Assembly (NCBI RefSeq): GCF_000802205.1
Contig: NZ_CP012850.1
Location: 3,064,587-3,128,586, forward strand
Source: Candidatus Nitrosocosmicus oleophilus
GTDB lineage: Archaea > Thermoproteota > Nitrososphaeria > Nitrososphaerales > Nitrososphaeraceae
Length of the DNA stretch: 64,000 nt
Direction of reading: 5' to 3'
Below the pieces are notes generated by a model. That model saw nothing but the letters and a program-made list of their open reading frames with translations, was not told the DNA's origin and did no database searches. Positions 8,755 to 17,566 of the stretch are shown piece by piece. The translations under genes and the position numbers were made by a program. The stretch's first letter is position 1. Every line of letters starts with the position of its first letter.

Positions 8755-9942
8755 ATGCCTAAATTGGGCCAACTTGACAATAAAGTAGATTTAAAAAAAA
8801 ATGAGAATTATGACAAAATAGGTTCCTTACAAAATTTTACTAAGGTTATTGTCTTTTGTATCGACAGAGATGATGATATTGGTATTAAGGGAGGACTTGA
8901 AACTCCAATTATCGGGAAAGAATTATGTATTAATGCGGGAACAAGACTAGCGATCGAAGATCCAGAAGATTCAGATTGTAATGCAATTTTTGGAGCCGTA
9001 AAATCCTATGAAGAATTCAAAATGAAAGGATACGATGTTGAGATAGCCTTGGTTGCAGGCAAATATAATAGAGGCATTGAGGGAGATCTAAAAATAACTC
9101 AGGAGATTGACAGGGTTCTAAGTGTGTACGGAGCAGATGGGGCGGTAGTAATATCAGATGGGGAAGACGATGAAACCGCAATACCTTTGATTCAGGGTCG
9201 GATTCCTATTATATCTATCCAAAGAATAATAGTAAGACAGAGTAGAAGTGTTGAATACTCCTATGCTATTTTAGCTCGTTATATAAAAATCCTGTTTTAC
9301 GATCCTAGATATTCAAAATTTTTCCTGGGACTTCCTGGTGCACTTTTAGTTATAAGCGGTCTGTCAATAATTTTTGGATTCTCTCGAGAGGCATTTGCAT
9401 TAGGAATTAGTATTCTGGGTGCGGCTTTTATTCTCAGGGCATTTGATATAGATAAATCAATAGCTAGTTTTTCAAAGCCTACTCCTTCTGGATTTATCAG
9501 ATTATTTTCTTATTTTGCTGGTACAATGATAATCTTAGCATCAATTCTAAGCGGAATTTCTCACATTCCTCAGGAATTACTGGATTCAGATCAAGGAATA
9601 ACAGCGATTATAACTGACAAAGTTGTGCTGAGTAGTTTTGCAACTGGAACAATAACGCTGCTGTGGATAGGAATTGCAACAATATTTGCAGGGATATTGT
9701 TGAGTAATTGGTTCAAAGGTAGTATCAATATTATATATGATATTCTGCGATTGGTCGTTTTGGCTTTATTATACATACCCATGTTGCAATTAACTTCCTT
9801 AATCACCGAGCGTGGAAATCCATTCAATCTGATTTCTTCATTGTTAATCGGTTTAGCGGTTACTCTGATAGTGGCAACTTTTCTATTTCAATACTTTAGA
9901 AACCGAAAGGGTGGTGAAGCTCTAAAACATGACGACCAGTAA
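8755..9942 (+). CDS. DUF373 family membrane protein
   Basis: A 395-residue protein typical of archaeal DUF373. The cytoplasmic N-terminal domain (about residues 28-175) carries the signature VFCIDRDDDIG and AIEDPEDSDCNAIFGAV, then DGAVVISDGEDDE. About six or seven membrane segments follow from residue 185 to 385, ending in a short basic tail. The function of DUF373 is unknown. It lies 42 bp before the cis-prenyltransferase gene on the same strand, so both may be expressed together and act at the membrane. Confidence 0.85.
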   Translation: MPKLGQLDNKVDLKKNENYDKIGSLQNFTKVIVFCIDRDDDIGIKGGLETPIIGKELCINAGTRLAIEDPEDSDCNAIFGAVKSYEEFKMKGYDVEIALVAGKYNRGIEGDLKITQEIDRVLSVYGADGAVVISDGEDDETAIPLIQGRIPIISIQRIIVRQSRSVEYSYAILARYIKILFYDPRYSKFFLGLPGALLVISGLSIIFGFSREAFALGISILGAAFILRAFDIDKSIASFSKPTPSGFIRLFSYFAGTMIILASILSGISHIPQELLDSDQGITAIITDKVVLSSFATGTITLLWIGIATIFAGILLSNWFKGSINIIYDILRLVVLALLYIPMLQLTSLITERGNPFNLISSLLIGLAVTLIVATFLFQYFRNRKGGEALKHDDQ

Positions 9943-9984
9943 GATATATTAGAGCATAGATGAACGTATAAAGCATCTCTCCTA

Positions 9985-10794
9985 ATGTCTATAATAGACA
10001 AGATTTTCAAACTACTGTATTTAACATCTAGACAAAATCTAATTTATAAAATATATGAAAAACACCTGACAAGCCAAATTAATCAATTTCCTTTCCCTCA
10101 ACACATAGGAATTATTCTGGATGGTAATAGGAGATGGTCAAAAATAATGGATATCGATAAAGCAAAAGGTCATCAAATGGGTGCAGACATTGCAGAAGAT
10201 TTATTGAATTGGATTTACGACCTGGGGATAAGAATAACCACAGTGTATGTATTATCTAATGAAAATCTTAGTAGGGAGACGAACGAACTCGAAAATATTT
10301 ACTCCTTGCTCGAGGACAAATTAATTGGTTTGTATAATGATAAGAGGATACATGAAAAGCAGATCCGAGTAAAATCGATTGGAGAATTCAACATACTCCC
10401 AAAGAGATTGCAAGATATTTTGAGAAAGTTGGAAACGAGAACGGAAAAATACGAAAATATGTATTTAAACATAGCCATTGCATATGGTGGACAGAAGGAA
10501 CTAATCGACGCAATTAGAAAAATAGCAATGCTGGCAAAAGAAAACAAAATTGGAATAGATGATATTGATGAAAAGGTTATTGAAGCAAATTTATATACTG
10601 CACATCTCCCTCAAGCGGAACCAGACTTGATTTTAAGAACATCAGGGGAAAAACGATTGAGTGGTTTTTTGCTCTGGCAGAGTGCATATAGTGAACTCAT
10701 ATTTGTAGATATTTTTTGGCCAGAATTTAGAAAAATTGATTTGATGCGAGCAATCCGAACTTTTCAAAAGAGAGCCCGAAGATATGGCAAATAA
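9985..10794 (+). CDS. uppS: cis-prenyltransferase (polyprenyl diphosphate synthase)
   Basis: Condenses isopentenyl diphosphate with an allylic diphosphate to long cis-polyprenyl diphosphates, the precursors of the lipid carrier for glycan assembly. The 269-residue protein has catalytic Asp46 in IILDGNRRW, the GHQMGADIAEDLL helix, YVLSNENLSRETNELENI, AYGGQKEL, and the C-terminal PDLILRTSGEKRLSGFLLWQ / ELIFVDIFWPEF signature. In archaea the product is a dolichol-type chain. It could feed the glycosylation island at 34-61 kb, although it is unlinked. The symbol is the bacterial family name. Confidence 0.93.
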   Translation: MSIIDKIFKLLYLTSRQNLIYKIYEKHLTSQINQFPFPQHIGIILDGNRRWSKIMDIDKAKGHQMGADIAEDLLNWIYDLGIRITTVYVLSNENLSRETNELENIYSLLEDKLIGLYNDKRIHEKQIRVKSIGEFNILPKRLQDILRKLETRTEKYENMYLNIAIAYGGQKELIDAIRKIAMLAKENKIGIDDIDEKVIEANLYTAHLPQAEPDLILRTSGEKRLSGFLLWQSAYSELIFVDIFWPEFRKIDLMRAIRTFQKRARRYGK

Positions 10795-10836
10795 TTTCAG
10801 GATTTAAATTAGACCAGTACCCTTTACATGTGATCA

Positions 10837-10989
10837 ATGCCTCAACATGGAGAAATTGATAAAGAGAAAAAATTAGTCTATTGTGGATATTGGATGACGT
10901 TTGAAGATTGGGAAGACATTCACAAATATAGCCCCAATATAGATGAGTCAGAAGATGATGAAAAAGAGACGGTTAAAGACATTGCATAG
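10837..10989 (+). CDS. small protein of unknown function
   Basis: A 50-residue ORF, MPQHGEIDKEKKLVYCGYW followed by MTFEDWEDIHKYSP and an acidic tail DESEDDEKETVKDIA. The rich aromatic core (YCGYW, FEDW) is unlike random AT-rich translation. A T-run directly after the stop looks like a terminator. It starts 42 bp after the prenyltransferase gene. No family is recognised. Confidence 0.55.
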   Translation: MPQHGEIDKEKKLVYCGYWMTFEDWEDIHKYSPNIDESEDDEKETVKDIA

Positions 10990-10993
10990 TTGA

Positions 10994-11000
10994 TTTTTTT
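10994..11000 (+). terminator. T-run terminator after the uppS unit
   Basis: Seven T residues 5 nt after the stop of the small ORF, the usual archaeal intrinsic termination signal. Confidence 0.4.
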
Positions 11001-11009
11001 ATTAAAGGT

Positions 11010-11198
11010 GTGGGAAGTGATTCACGATTAAGTAAATTCTCAATCTTACTGGAAAAATATCATAAAAACTTGCGGAAGGGAAGATTTCAGATCCGCGATC
11101 TGTATAAGCTTTTCAATCTGTTTAAAAGGTTGTCACTTATTAACAACAAAATGTCAGTTTCAAAAGTGGCTATTATGGAACTAAACTTTTTAGACTGA
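11010..11198 (+). CDS. doubtful small basic ORF
   Basis: GTG-started, 62 residues, rich in Lys/Arg/Leu (for example YHKNLRKGRFQIRDLYKLF). No homology is recognised and there is no clear ribosome site. It could be a small helical protein or a gene remnant. Confidence 0.25.
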   Translation: MGSDSRLSKFSILLEKYHKNLRKGRFQIRDLYKLFNLFKRLSLINNKMSVSKVAIMELNFLD

Positions 11199-11774
11199 TA
11201 ATCTGATCGTAATATCGCATTTTATGAAAAAAAGTGTGAATTTTATGGTTAGTCTTTTAAGTAAAAAAAATTATGATAAGGTATAATCATACTCGAAAAA
11301 TAGTATTTTCCATTCGTAGTTTTGTCCTATGGTGCAACTTGTAAATACAAAACTAAAGTAGGGAAGCAACTCATTATCGTAATTTTGTGAAACTCGAATT
11401 TGGTTCAAACGGATTATTGATGAAGTCTGATACTAAATACAAATAATTAAATTCAATCAAAGTTAGATTTTTTGAACTTTGAACTGTGAACTAACAGATT
11501 TATGATATTTTTAATAATTTACTTACAGCGGTTTTCGGATTGCCTTTATGTTATTTCTCAACAGGAATACGCTATCTCTATATTTATCTAATGATTTGTC
11601 TGTTGTCTATCATAGTAGGTTTTTCACGGGAATTCATATGACTTGATTCTTGTTTCACTTTATTTGACCACTATTGGATGTGATTTTATAAGGATATCAT
11701 TTAGCAATTTCAATTATGATAACAAATTCACTATATTAGTTTGGTGAGGAGTTGTGTAAAAGAAAGTCTTGATA
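11199..11774. other. gene desert, no feature seen
   Basis: About 575 bp of AT-rich sequence with short stop-filled frames on both strands. It leads into the decayed transposase at 11775-12300. Confidence 0.5.
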
Positions 11775-12300
11775 GTGCTGACATGCATGCTTGCAAGCAA
11801 ATCGAATCATTTTTTGACATGCTCTAGTTTGTAATTCTTTTTTCTACATTGAAAATAGCCATAAAATCCTTTAGTTCTGACTTGATTCAATGCATCTTTC
11901 TCTTTTTATCAAGTTTTTCCCCATAGAGGAATGGACTAGGTGACCAAGATTTAATAGCCTTCCTGCTTGATGGGTCCTACGTACTACCAACTGTGGAAAC
12001 CAAATGTTTACCATGAATCTATCAATGTCCAAATGAAGTTCTATGCTATGAGATGCGGGTATGTTTCTCAATGGGTGTAGGTAATGCAAAATTTTGTTTG
12101 TTTTTAGGGTCTATTGCAACTCACAGCCGAATGTAATCAAACCAGACTTTGATTTTATTTAGTCAGTAATATGTTCTGATAGTATTATTTCCATATAGAG
12201 GATGTCTTTTAAGGTTGACACTTTGTATCCAGTCAATTAATGAAGTGTGAATTCTCTTGACAATTCTGGAATATAGTAAATAGGTTTCCTCAAAGAAAAA
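11775..12300 (-). pseudogene. decayed IS6-like DDE transposase
   Basis: Reading the minus strand from about 12300 and allowing frame changes and stops, successive pieces match the layout of archaeal IS6-type transposases. A HTH-linker piece (VKRIHTSLIDWIQSV) is followed by the pre-catalytic strand (VWFDYIRL-stop-VAIDPKNKQ), GKHLVSTVGST where the family has STDGGTW, HLVHSSMGKNLIKRE, and a C-terminal GFYGYFQCRKKNYKLEHVKK. At least three frameshifts and several stops are present, and the second catalytic Asp appears as Val (STVG). This is an old dead element. The assignment comes from my recall of the family pattern and should be confirmed by a translated search. Confidence 0.6.
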
Positions 12301-12466
12301 CGGTCAAAAAAGAGATTTATAGATGGTTATAGCTCCAATCTCAACTTATTTCTTGTTTGACAAATCATGTCTCATAGAAGCAAAGGATTGTTAAAGCTTT
12401 TTCGTTAGCCCTACAGCCCGATGCTACATGAACACGCTTTTATAATTGTTAAATTCATTCAAGGCA

Positions 12467-12916
12467 ATGTATGATGAAATTTCGGCCGGGGCTGTATTAT
12501 ATTTGATTGACGAAAATTCCGAAATAATGTATTTGATCCTCAATTATAATTATGGACATTGGGATTTTCCCAAAGGTAATATGGAATTAGGGGAAACAGA
12601 GATAGATACAGTTTTTAGAGAAGTGTCAGAAGAAACTGGAATAGTCGACCTCCAAATAATCAACGGGTTCAGACAACAAATTTCATATAAATATAGGAAA
12701 AAATCAAAATTAGTTAATAAAGCTGTAATATACTATCTGGCGGAAACTAAATCAAAGAAAGTTGTCTTATCATTTGAGCATGTAAATTTTGAATGGCAAA
12801 CTTTTGAGAAGGCACTACAAAAGCTCTCATTCGAAAACAGTAAAAGAGTGTTAAGAATGGCAAATGAATTTCTGTTAACACCAGAAAGCATGAAAAGAAG
12901 TTCGGTTAAATCCTAA
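12467..12916 (+). CDS. Nudix hydrolase (Ap4A hydrolase-like)
   Basis: A 149-residue Nudix-fold enzyme. I use the ATG at 12467 (MYDEISAGAVLYL) rather than a TTG seven codons upstream, because the family begins with the EISAGAV strand. The full Nudix box GX5EX7REUXEEXGU occupies residues 37-59, from GNMELGE through REVSEETGI, with the metal-binding glutamates intact. The HWDFPKGN lead-in is typical of diadenosine tetraphosphate hydrolases. It probably cleans up dinucleoside polyphosphates or other nucleotide diphosphates. The 3' end overlaps the convergent nuclease gene by 11 bp. Confidence 0.88.
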   Translation: MYDEISAGAVLYLIDENSEIMYLILNYNYGHWDFPKGNMELGETEIDTVFREVSEETGIVDLQIINGFRQQISYKYRKKSKLVNKAVIYYLAETKSKKVVLSFEHVNFEWQTFEKALQKLSFENSKRVLRMANEFLLTPESMKRSSVKS

Positions 12917-13523
12917 AAAAGTTTTGCTTATAGTTATCAAAATCAATTAAGAATGAGTTAAAAGAGCTTATTGGAACTATAGGCACTTGATTTACGCTTT
13001 GAAATTCATTAGGGTAAAAAGTAATAATTATTGGATATGCATTTTCAATTTCAATTGATTTATTCTTTTTCATAAAGAGGGTACCTCGTTCTTTTTGTTT
13101 ATCTACTACACCTACCATTTCAGGGTAAGAATTTCTTCTCCAGTGCTTACAGTCTATAACCAAAGCATTTTGCAATCTTACACCTATTACATCAATTTGT
13201 CGAGTAGGATTCTTAATCCGATAGTTCTTGTATACCACGTAGTGATGAAATTTCATAACTTCAGAAGCAAATAATTCGAAATCCTTCCAGTTAATTAGCT
13301 TACAGACAGTTAAGATATCTATGCCACACTCGACTGCAGCTAACGCAATCATAATTTTATTATAGGAAGAGGCATCTATTTGCTTGTCTCTAATTGCGAC
13401 ACCTCTAGTATACAGAAAATCTAAAAAACCAATAGTTAAAACATTATTCTTGATTCTAATTTTGTTTATGTTTGAATCAAATTCTTTTAGGAGACTAAGG
13501 AGCGAATTAGGATTAATTTTCAA
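12906..13523 (-). CDS. PD-(D/E)XK nuclease-like protein
   Basis: A 205-residue protein whose middle shows a restriction-endonuclease-like core. Asp111 lies in RQIDVIG, followed 13 residues later by Asp124-Cys-Lys126 in VIDCKHW, i.e. the D...(D/E)xK metal site. The N-terminal 100 residues are helical. No methyltransferase or other defence gene lies nearby, so it may be a repair or RecB-like nuclease rather than half of a restriction system. The catalytic pattern is seen; the function is inference. Confidence 0.65.
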   Translation of the reverse strand: MKINPNSLLSLLKEFDSNINKIRIKNNVLTIGFLDFLYTRGVAIRDKQIDASSYNKIMIALAAVECGIDILTVCKLINWKDFELFASEVMKFHHYVVYKNYRIKNPTRQIDVIGVRLQNALVIDCKHWRRNSYPEMVGVVDKQKERGTLFMKKNKSIEIENAYPIIITFYPNEFQSVNQVPIVPISSFNSFLIDFDNYKQNFFRI

Positions 13524-13551
13524 AAATAAGAATAAAAAAAGAGTTTGAGTT

Positions 13552-13959
13552 TTAGCTCACTACTACCTTACCGACCATTGCTGGATGTAAGGTACAATGA
13601 TATGGAAATTCTCCTGCTGTATCAAATTTATGCTCAAAGGTTTTTCCCTTGGCAGTCAAGGCTGATGGACCTTGTAAACCTGAATCAAATGCTTTCCCAA
13701 CATCTGCTCCACCGGCGGTTCCAGATGTTACAGTATGGAATGCGGAATCCTCATTTGTCCATTTTACTTCCTGACCAACTTTGGCTTGAATAGGATTTGG
13801 ACTGTAAGCTGTATCGGTCAATGTAGATGCACCCGGTACAATTGTTGCCTGCACTTCATCTGATTGAGCAAAAACATTATTGTTTGCGCTTGCTCCAATA
13901 GCTATTACGCTAAGGATTGCAAGTAAACTTGCTGCAAGATAAATTGGTTTATTTACCAT
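13552..13959 (-). CDS. secreted plastocyanin-like cupredoxin
   Basis: A 135-residue type-1 copper protein. The ATG at 13959 (MVNKPIYLAAS) is preferred over a TTG three codons upstream. A signal peptide ends at about NNNVFAQ. The mature domain has the copper ligands His in SAFHTVTSG and the C-terminal Cys-His-Met set in YHCTLHPAM. Thaumarchaea encode many small blue copper proteins that carry electrons outside the membrane in place of c-type cytochromes. A partner cannot be named from here. It has its own promoter region and stands alone. Confidence 0.92.
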   Translation of the reverse strand: MVNKPIYLAASLLAILSVIAIGASANNNVFAQSDEVQATIVPGASTLTDTAYSPNPIQAKVGQEVKWTNEDSAFHTVTSGTAGGADVGKAFDSGLQGPSALTAKGKTFEHKFDTAGEFPYHCTLHPAMVGKVVVS

Positions 13960-14083
13960 TTTTATCAATCTTAAAGTAAAATTTACGGTAATAAATATTA
14001 TAAGGTAAAGATCATCAAAATAAGCATAAAATAGTCGATAAATATTTTATACAAAATGGGCATAATAAATCTAAAGATGCAAA

Positions 14084-14896
14084 GTGAATGAATTCATAAC
14101 CATATTGCAGAGTGTTAAACGTTTTCCAATTTCAGATTCCGAAAAAAGAGTCCTATATAATATAATTAACAATACACAAAGGGATTCGAGAAATAAAATA
14201 AAGATGTTAAAAAAATTGCTCGGTTTTATTAGTAATAGAAAGGATGAAAACATTTCAGCAGTGTCTTTTGAAACAAACAGTTTGCTTGAAAAAGGCATAA
14301 TCCACTCAATCAATACGACCATAAACTCGAATCCAGGGGTTAACATCAACCAGAAGCCAGCTAATGAAGAATACAGATTAACTAGTATAGGCCTCATTCA
14401 CATCTTTAACGACAGATATACTTATTCGCCTGACTTTCTGCTCAAATATCAAAATGACATCTTTTTGCAAGAAGTATTGTTCAGCCTCTTTCAAACTATT
14501 ACAATAAAGGCAGCTACAGCCAAATTTTTTAACATCATTACAGATTATTTGACCTCAACATCTGACTATGTAATAAATTTGTCACTTGAGATGAACAAAC
14601 CCGTGAATGAAGATATAAAAAATGAAATTGAGCACAAAATAAAGGTTTTTTCTTTGATTTTAGGCTTTAAGATAACTATTCTATTTAATGAAAACAACAT
14701 CATATCATCTAATCTTGAAACAAATAATGATAAAGTAATTTTTGCTATTCACGAGGTAGAAACCCTTATGAAAAAGAATTTATCCAAGGATTCGAAATTT
14801 CTAAATTTATTATCCACAGTCTCGAGCGAATTCACATCAGGCTATGATGATTTAACCGGTTTCTTAAATCAAGATAATAAACACAGGTACGAATAA
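14084..14896 (+). CDS. protein of unknown function
   Basis: A 270-residue GTG-started protein. The only upstream ATG (14077) is out of frame. The N-terminal 110 residues look like a winged-helix or helical domain (SEKRVLYNIINNT, LTSIGLIHIFNDRY). The C-terminal part is helical and hydrophobic but lacks clear membrane spans. No family recognised. It may be a transcription-related protein, but this is a guess from the winged-helix look. Confidence 0.65.
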   Translation: MNEFITILQSVKRFPISDSEKRVLYNIINNTQRDSRNKIKMLKKLLGFISNRKDENISAVSFETNSLLEKGIIHSINTTINSNPGVNINQKPANEEYRLTSIGLIHIFNDRYTYSPDFLLKYQNDIFLQEVLFSLFQTITIKAATAKFFNIITDYLTSTSDYVINLSLEMNKPVNEDIKNEIEHKIKVFSLILGFKITILFNENNIISSNLETNNDKVIFAIHEVETLMKKNLSKDSKFLNLLSTVSSEFTSGYDDLTGFLNQDNKHRYE

Positions 14897-15011
14897 TATT
14901 TTTCATCATTCAATGCATTACATCCAAGAGACGGATTAAAAACCATACAAAGAATCATTTATCACAAAAACAAAATATAATAAGTATCCTATGCGTCAAT
15001 CTACTATCGGA

Positions 15012-15257
15012 ATGTCAAAAACATGTCTAAGATGTAATAAATCATTTAATGAAAGTGATGTTGAAGACGAAATTTCACAGAAATACCCATCTTGTCCTGA
15101 ATGTTGGAAAGAATGGACAACTTATGCAGTCATGGTCATGAATGAGATGAGATTAGATATGTCCTTGCCAGAGCATAGAAAAGCTTTAAGAAAATATGAG
15201 AAAGGATTCTTTGATAAAACAATTGGGGAAATAGAAAAAAAACCGGAGAATAAATAA
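15012..15257 (+). CDS. small zinc-ribbon protein, Fe-S protector/YggX-like
   Basis: About 81 residues from the ATG at 15012 (MSKTCLRCNKSF); an ATG at 14991 is an alternative. Two Cys pairs, CLRC and CPEC, form a probable zinc or iron site. The CPECWKEWTTYAVMVMNEMR segment, a helix, and LPEHRKALRKYEKGFF resemble the archaeal proteins annotated as oxidative damage protection proteins. The role is inferred only from that resemblance. Confidence 0.6.
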   Translation: MSKTCLRCNKSFNESDVEDEISQKYPSCPECWKEWTTYAVMVMNEMRLDMSLPEHRKALRKYEKGFFDKTIGEIEKKPENK

Positions 15258-15274
15258 TCATACCAAAGCCGTAA

Positions 15275-15751
15275 TTATTCATACATTGTCCCTAGCAATG
15301 TAGTGGGGATTACACTCAAGATCAATTTGGGATTGGGAGTATTAAGGATTGATTCAAAAAAACAGTCAAGTAGTTTTATCTTTTTGAAGCTTGGAAAACT
15401 AGTAAATATATCAGTCATAGATATAACAAGATCGTGCTTGAAAGTATTGATTAGAGAGGGATTTAAGGAAATTTCAATCAAGTAAGAATAGAATATGATA
15501 CTAATTTCATCACTTTTCATTTCTGTCAAAGAATTCAACCAAGAATCGAATATATTCAAAAAAGCCTGATTATCAATTTTCCCATAATTAGCAAAAACAT
15601 TTTGAATAATTTCCCTTTTTTCAACTTTATCGAAAGATAAGAATTCGTTCAGTCGACTTCTAATTATGGGAGATCTAAGACCAGGAGGCAAATTTGACAA
15701 AATTATTAGAATGTTTTCTACAAATGATGATGCAGAATTCTCATTGTCCAC
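15275..15751 (-). CDS. helical protein of unknown function
   Basis: 158 residues, almost all predicted helix, with repeated amphipathic helices reminiscent of HEAT-like arrays (NLPPGLRSPIIRSRLNEFL; FLNIFDSWLNSLTEM). No cysteine cluster or signal peptide, and no named family recognised. It is convergent with the zinc-ribbon gene, with an 18-bp gap. Confidence 0.6.
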   Translation of the reverse strand: MDNENSASSFVENILIILSNLPPGLRSPIIRSRLNEFLSFDKVEKREIIQNVFANYGKIDNQAFLNIFDSWLNSLTEMKSDEISIIFYSYLIEISLNPSLINTFKHDLVISMTDIFTSFPSFKKIKLLDCFFESILNTPNPKLILSVIPTTLLGTMYE

Positions 15752-15955
15752 ATGAATCTGAAAAAATCAACAATATTTTTTTCTTTCCAATTAGTACGAT
15801 TACAGTTCGACAATACAAAAAAAAATCATATCAAAAAGCATTATGAATTAGTAATTTTCGCTTTCATTTAGATAAATCTTTGTATTCCATCTCACGTGTA
15901 GCGAATCCTATAACTACTAGGATTAAATATTCTATGTTTTTTAATAATATACCGT

Positions 15956-16966
15956 ATGCCTTGTGTGGTCACTGTAGGTGGATTTTATGGAGATGAAGGG
16001 AAGGGAAAGGTAGTTGCATATCTTTCTATTAAGGATAATTACGACATAGCAGCTAGGGGTGGTGCTGGGCCTAATGCAGGTCATACTTTTGTTCAAAATA
16101 ACAAAGAGTTCAAAGTTAGAATGTTACCTAGTGCAGTATTGAACAAGGATACTAGGTTATTAATTGGTGCAGGTGTCCTCATAGAACCGAACATATTATT
16201 GAAAGAAATAGAGACATTCGGGACTACCGATAGGACTTTTGTAGACTTTCAATGTGGTATTATAGAAAAAATTCATCAGGATAAGGATAAAAATAGTGAT
16301 CATCTCAAGAAATTAATCGGTACTACGGGGACAGGGACTGGACCCGCGAATGCAGACCGAGCATTGCGAAGTCTAAAGCTTGCAAAGGATTTTCCAGAAA
16401 TAGCCTTATTTTTGGAGGATGTTAGTAATTCCATTAACCATTCAATAGACAACAAGGAAAAGGTACTAATTGAAGGGACTCAAGGTACTTTTTTGTCACT
16501 ATTTCACGGGACGTACCCTTTTGTAACATCAAAAGATGTTTCAGCTTCGGCCATTTGCTCTGATGTCGGGGTGGGCCCAAAAAAAATAGATGAGGTCTTA
16601 ATTGTTTTTAAGTCGTATGTTACAAGGGTAGGTGAAGGACCATTAAATTCTGAAATAAGTAGCGAGCAAGCAAAAGAGAGAAATTGGTTAGAATACGGAA
16701 GCGTAACGGGAAGACAAAGAAGGTCAGCTCCATTTGATTACGACTTAGCAAAAAAAGCGATTCGAATTAATAGTGCAACACAAGTGGCGTTGACAAAATT
16801 AGACATTATTTTCCCAGAATCTAAAGGTATTACAGATTTTTCTAAATTACCTCTCAAAGCTAAAGAATTTGTGAATAATATTGAATCAGAGACAGGATTA
16901 CCAGTAACTATTATAGGGACTGGAGCAGAGATAATGGATACGATAGATAGAAGAAATTACAAATAA
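15956..16966 (+). CDS. purA: adenylosuccinate synthetase
   Basis: Joins IMP and aspartate with GTP to adenylosuccinate on the way to AMP. The 336-residue protein is the short archaeal form, about 90 residues shorter than bacterial enzymes. The N-terminal P-loop is GFYGDEGKGK, then AARGGAGPNAGHTF with the catalytic His, TTGTGTGPANADRA, EGTQGTFLSLFHGTYPFVTS, and RVGEGPLNSE. The start ATG follows an A/T-rich TATA-like stretch by about 25 nt, suggesting a leaderless transcript. With guaA and guaB it gives both branches from IMP, though the three are not in one operon. Confidence 0.96.
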   Translation: MPCVVTVGGFYGDEGKGKVVAYLSIKDNYDIAARGGAGPNAGHTFVQNNKEFKVRMLPSAVLNKDTRLLIGAGVLIEPNILLKEIETFGTTDRTFVDFQCGIIEKIHQDKDKNSDHLKKLIGTTGTGTGPANADRALRSLKLAKDFPEIALFLEDVSNSINHSIDNKEKVLIEGTQGTFLSLFHGTYPFVTSKDVSASAICSDVGVGPKKIDEVLIVFKSYVTRVGEGPLNSEISSEQAKERNWLEYGSVTGRQRRSAPFDYDLAKKAIRINSATQVALTKLDIIFPESKGITDFSKLPLKAKEFVNNIESETGLPVTIIGTGAEIMDTIDRRNYK

Positions 16967-17566
16967 TTTTCAAGGATCGAAGATATCAACCTAGTTGTCA
17001 TAATCTTCAAAAGGCAAGAAAAAGAAAATGTTCTTGGTTTTGGCTCATCCCTAATCTTATGGAGTTCATACTTTAGTAGGTATGAAAAGATACCATATTA
17101 CATCATCTTGTTAAAAAGATCCCGTTTTAAGAACCATCTATTAGATAGAGAGACGTCCTTGATTATGCGACTACGAGTGGAATTTTATAGTCAGAATTAA
17201 AAGTTCGGGCTCAGTTTCAAATGAGTCAATAAAATCTTTAGGATGGTGAGATTTCATTTAAATGACAAACCAGTAATGAGGTAATGTACTTGGTCTTACC
17301 ATGATCCTTGCAAATGTTTAGACCAGTTATATATGGCGTTCAATAATGCAATTCCACGGAACTTAATATGGTTTGCCAGAGTTCCAGTGTTGTTCTTACC
17401 CTTGGAATTGGGCAAATACCTTACAGATGAGTGCTACAGGTATCAAGATTCTGCGTGACAAGAGTGTGAATATGAAAGATTCTTGATCACTAATCAGTTT
17501 AGCGCTAGTTTAGACATATTTAAAATACACTCATCAGAATAATTATAAAAAAAGTGGTTGAAAATC
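16967..17566. other. gene desert, possible decayed sequence
   Basis: 600 bp between purA and the end of guaB. Both strands contain frames of 30-40 codons between stops with a protein-like feel (plus strand around 17330-17450; minus strand over the same area). No family could be recognised. It may be an old remnant. Confidence 0.4.

Noticed and set aside
11390-11430. GGTTCAAAC resembling a tRNA T-arm
   Set aside because: No acceptor, D or anticodon stem can be built around it; no tRNA was found anywhere in the window.
12906-13523. Restriction-modification system
   Set aside because: Only a nuclease-like core is present; no methyltransferase or specificity gene adjoins it.
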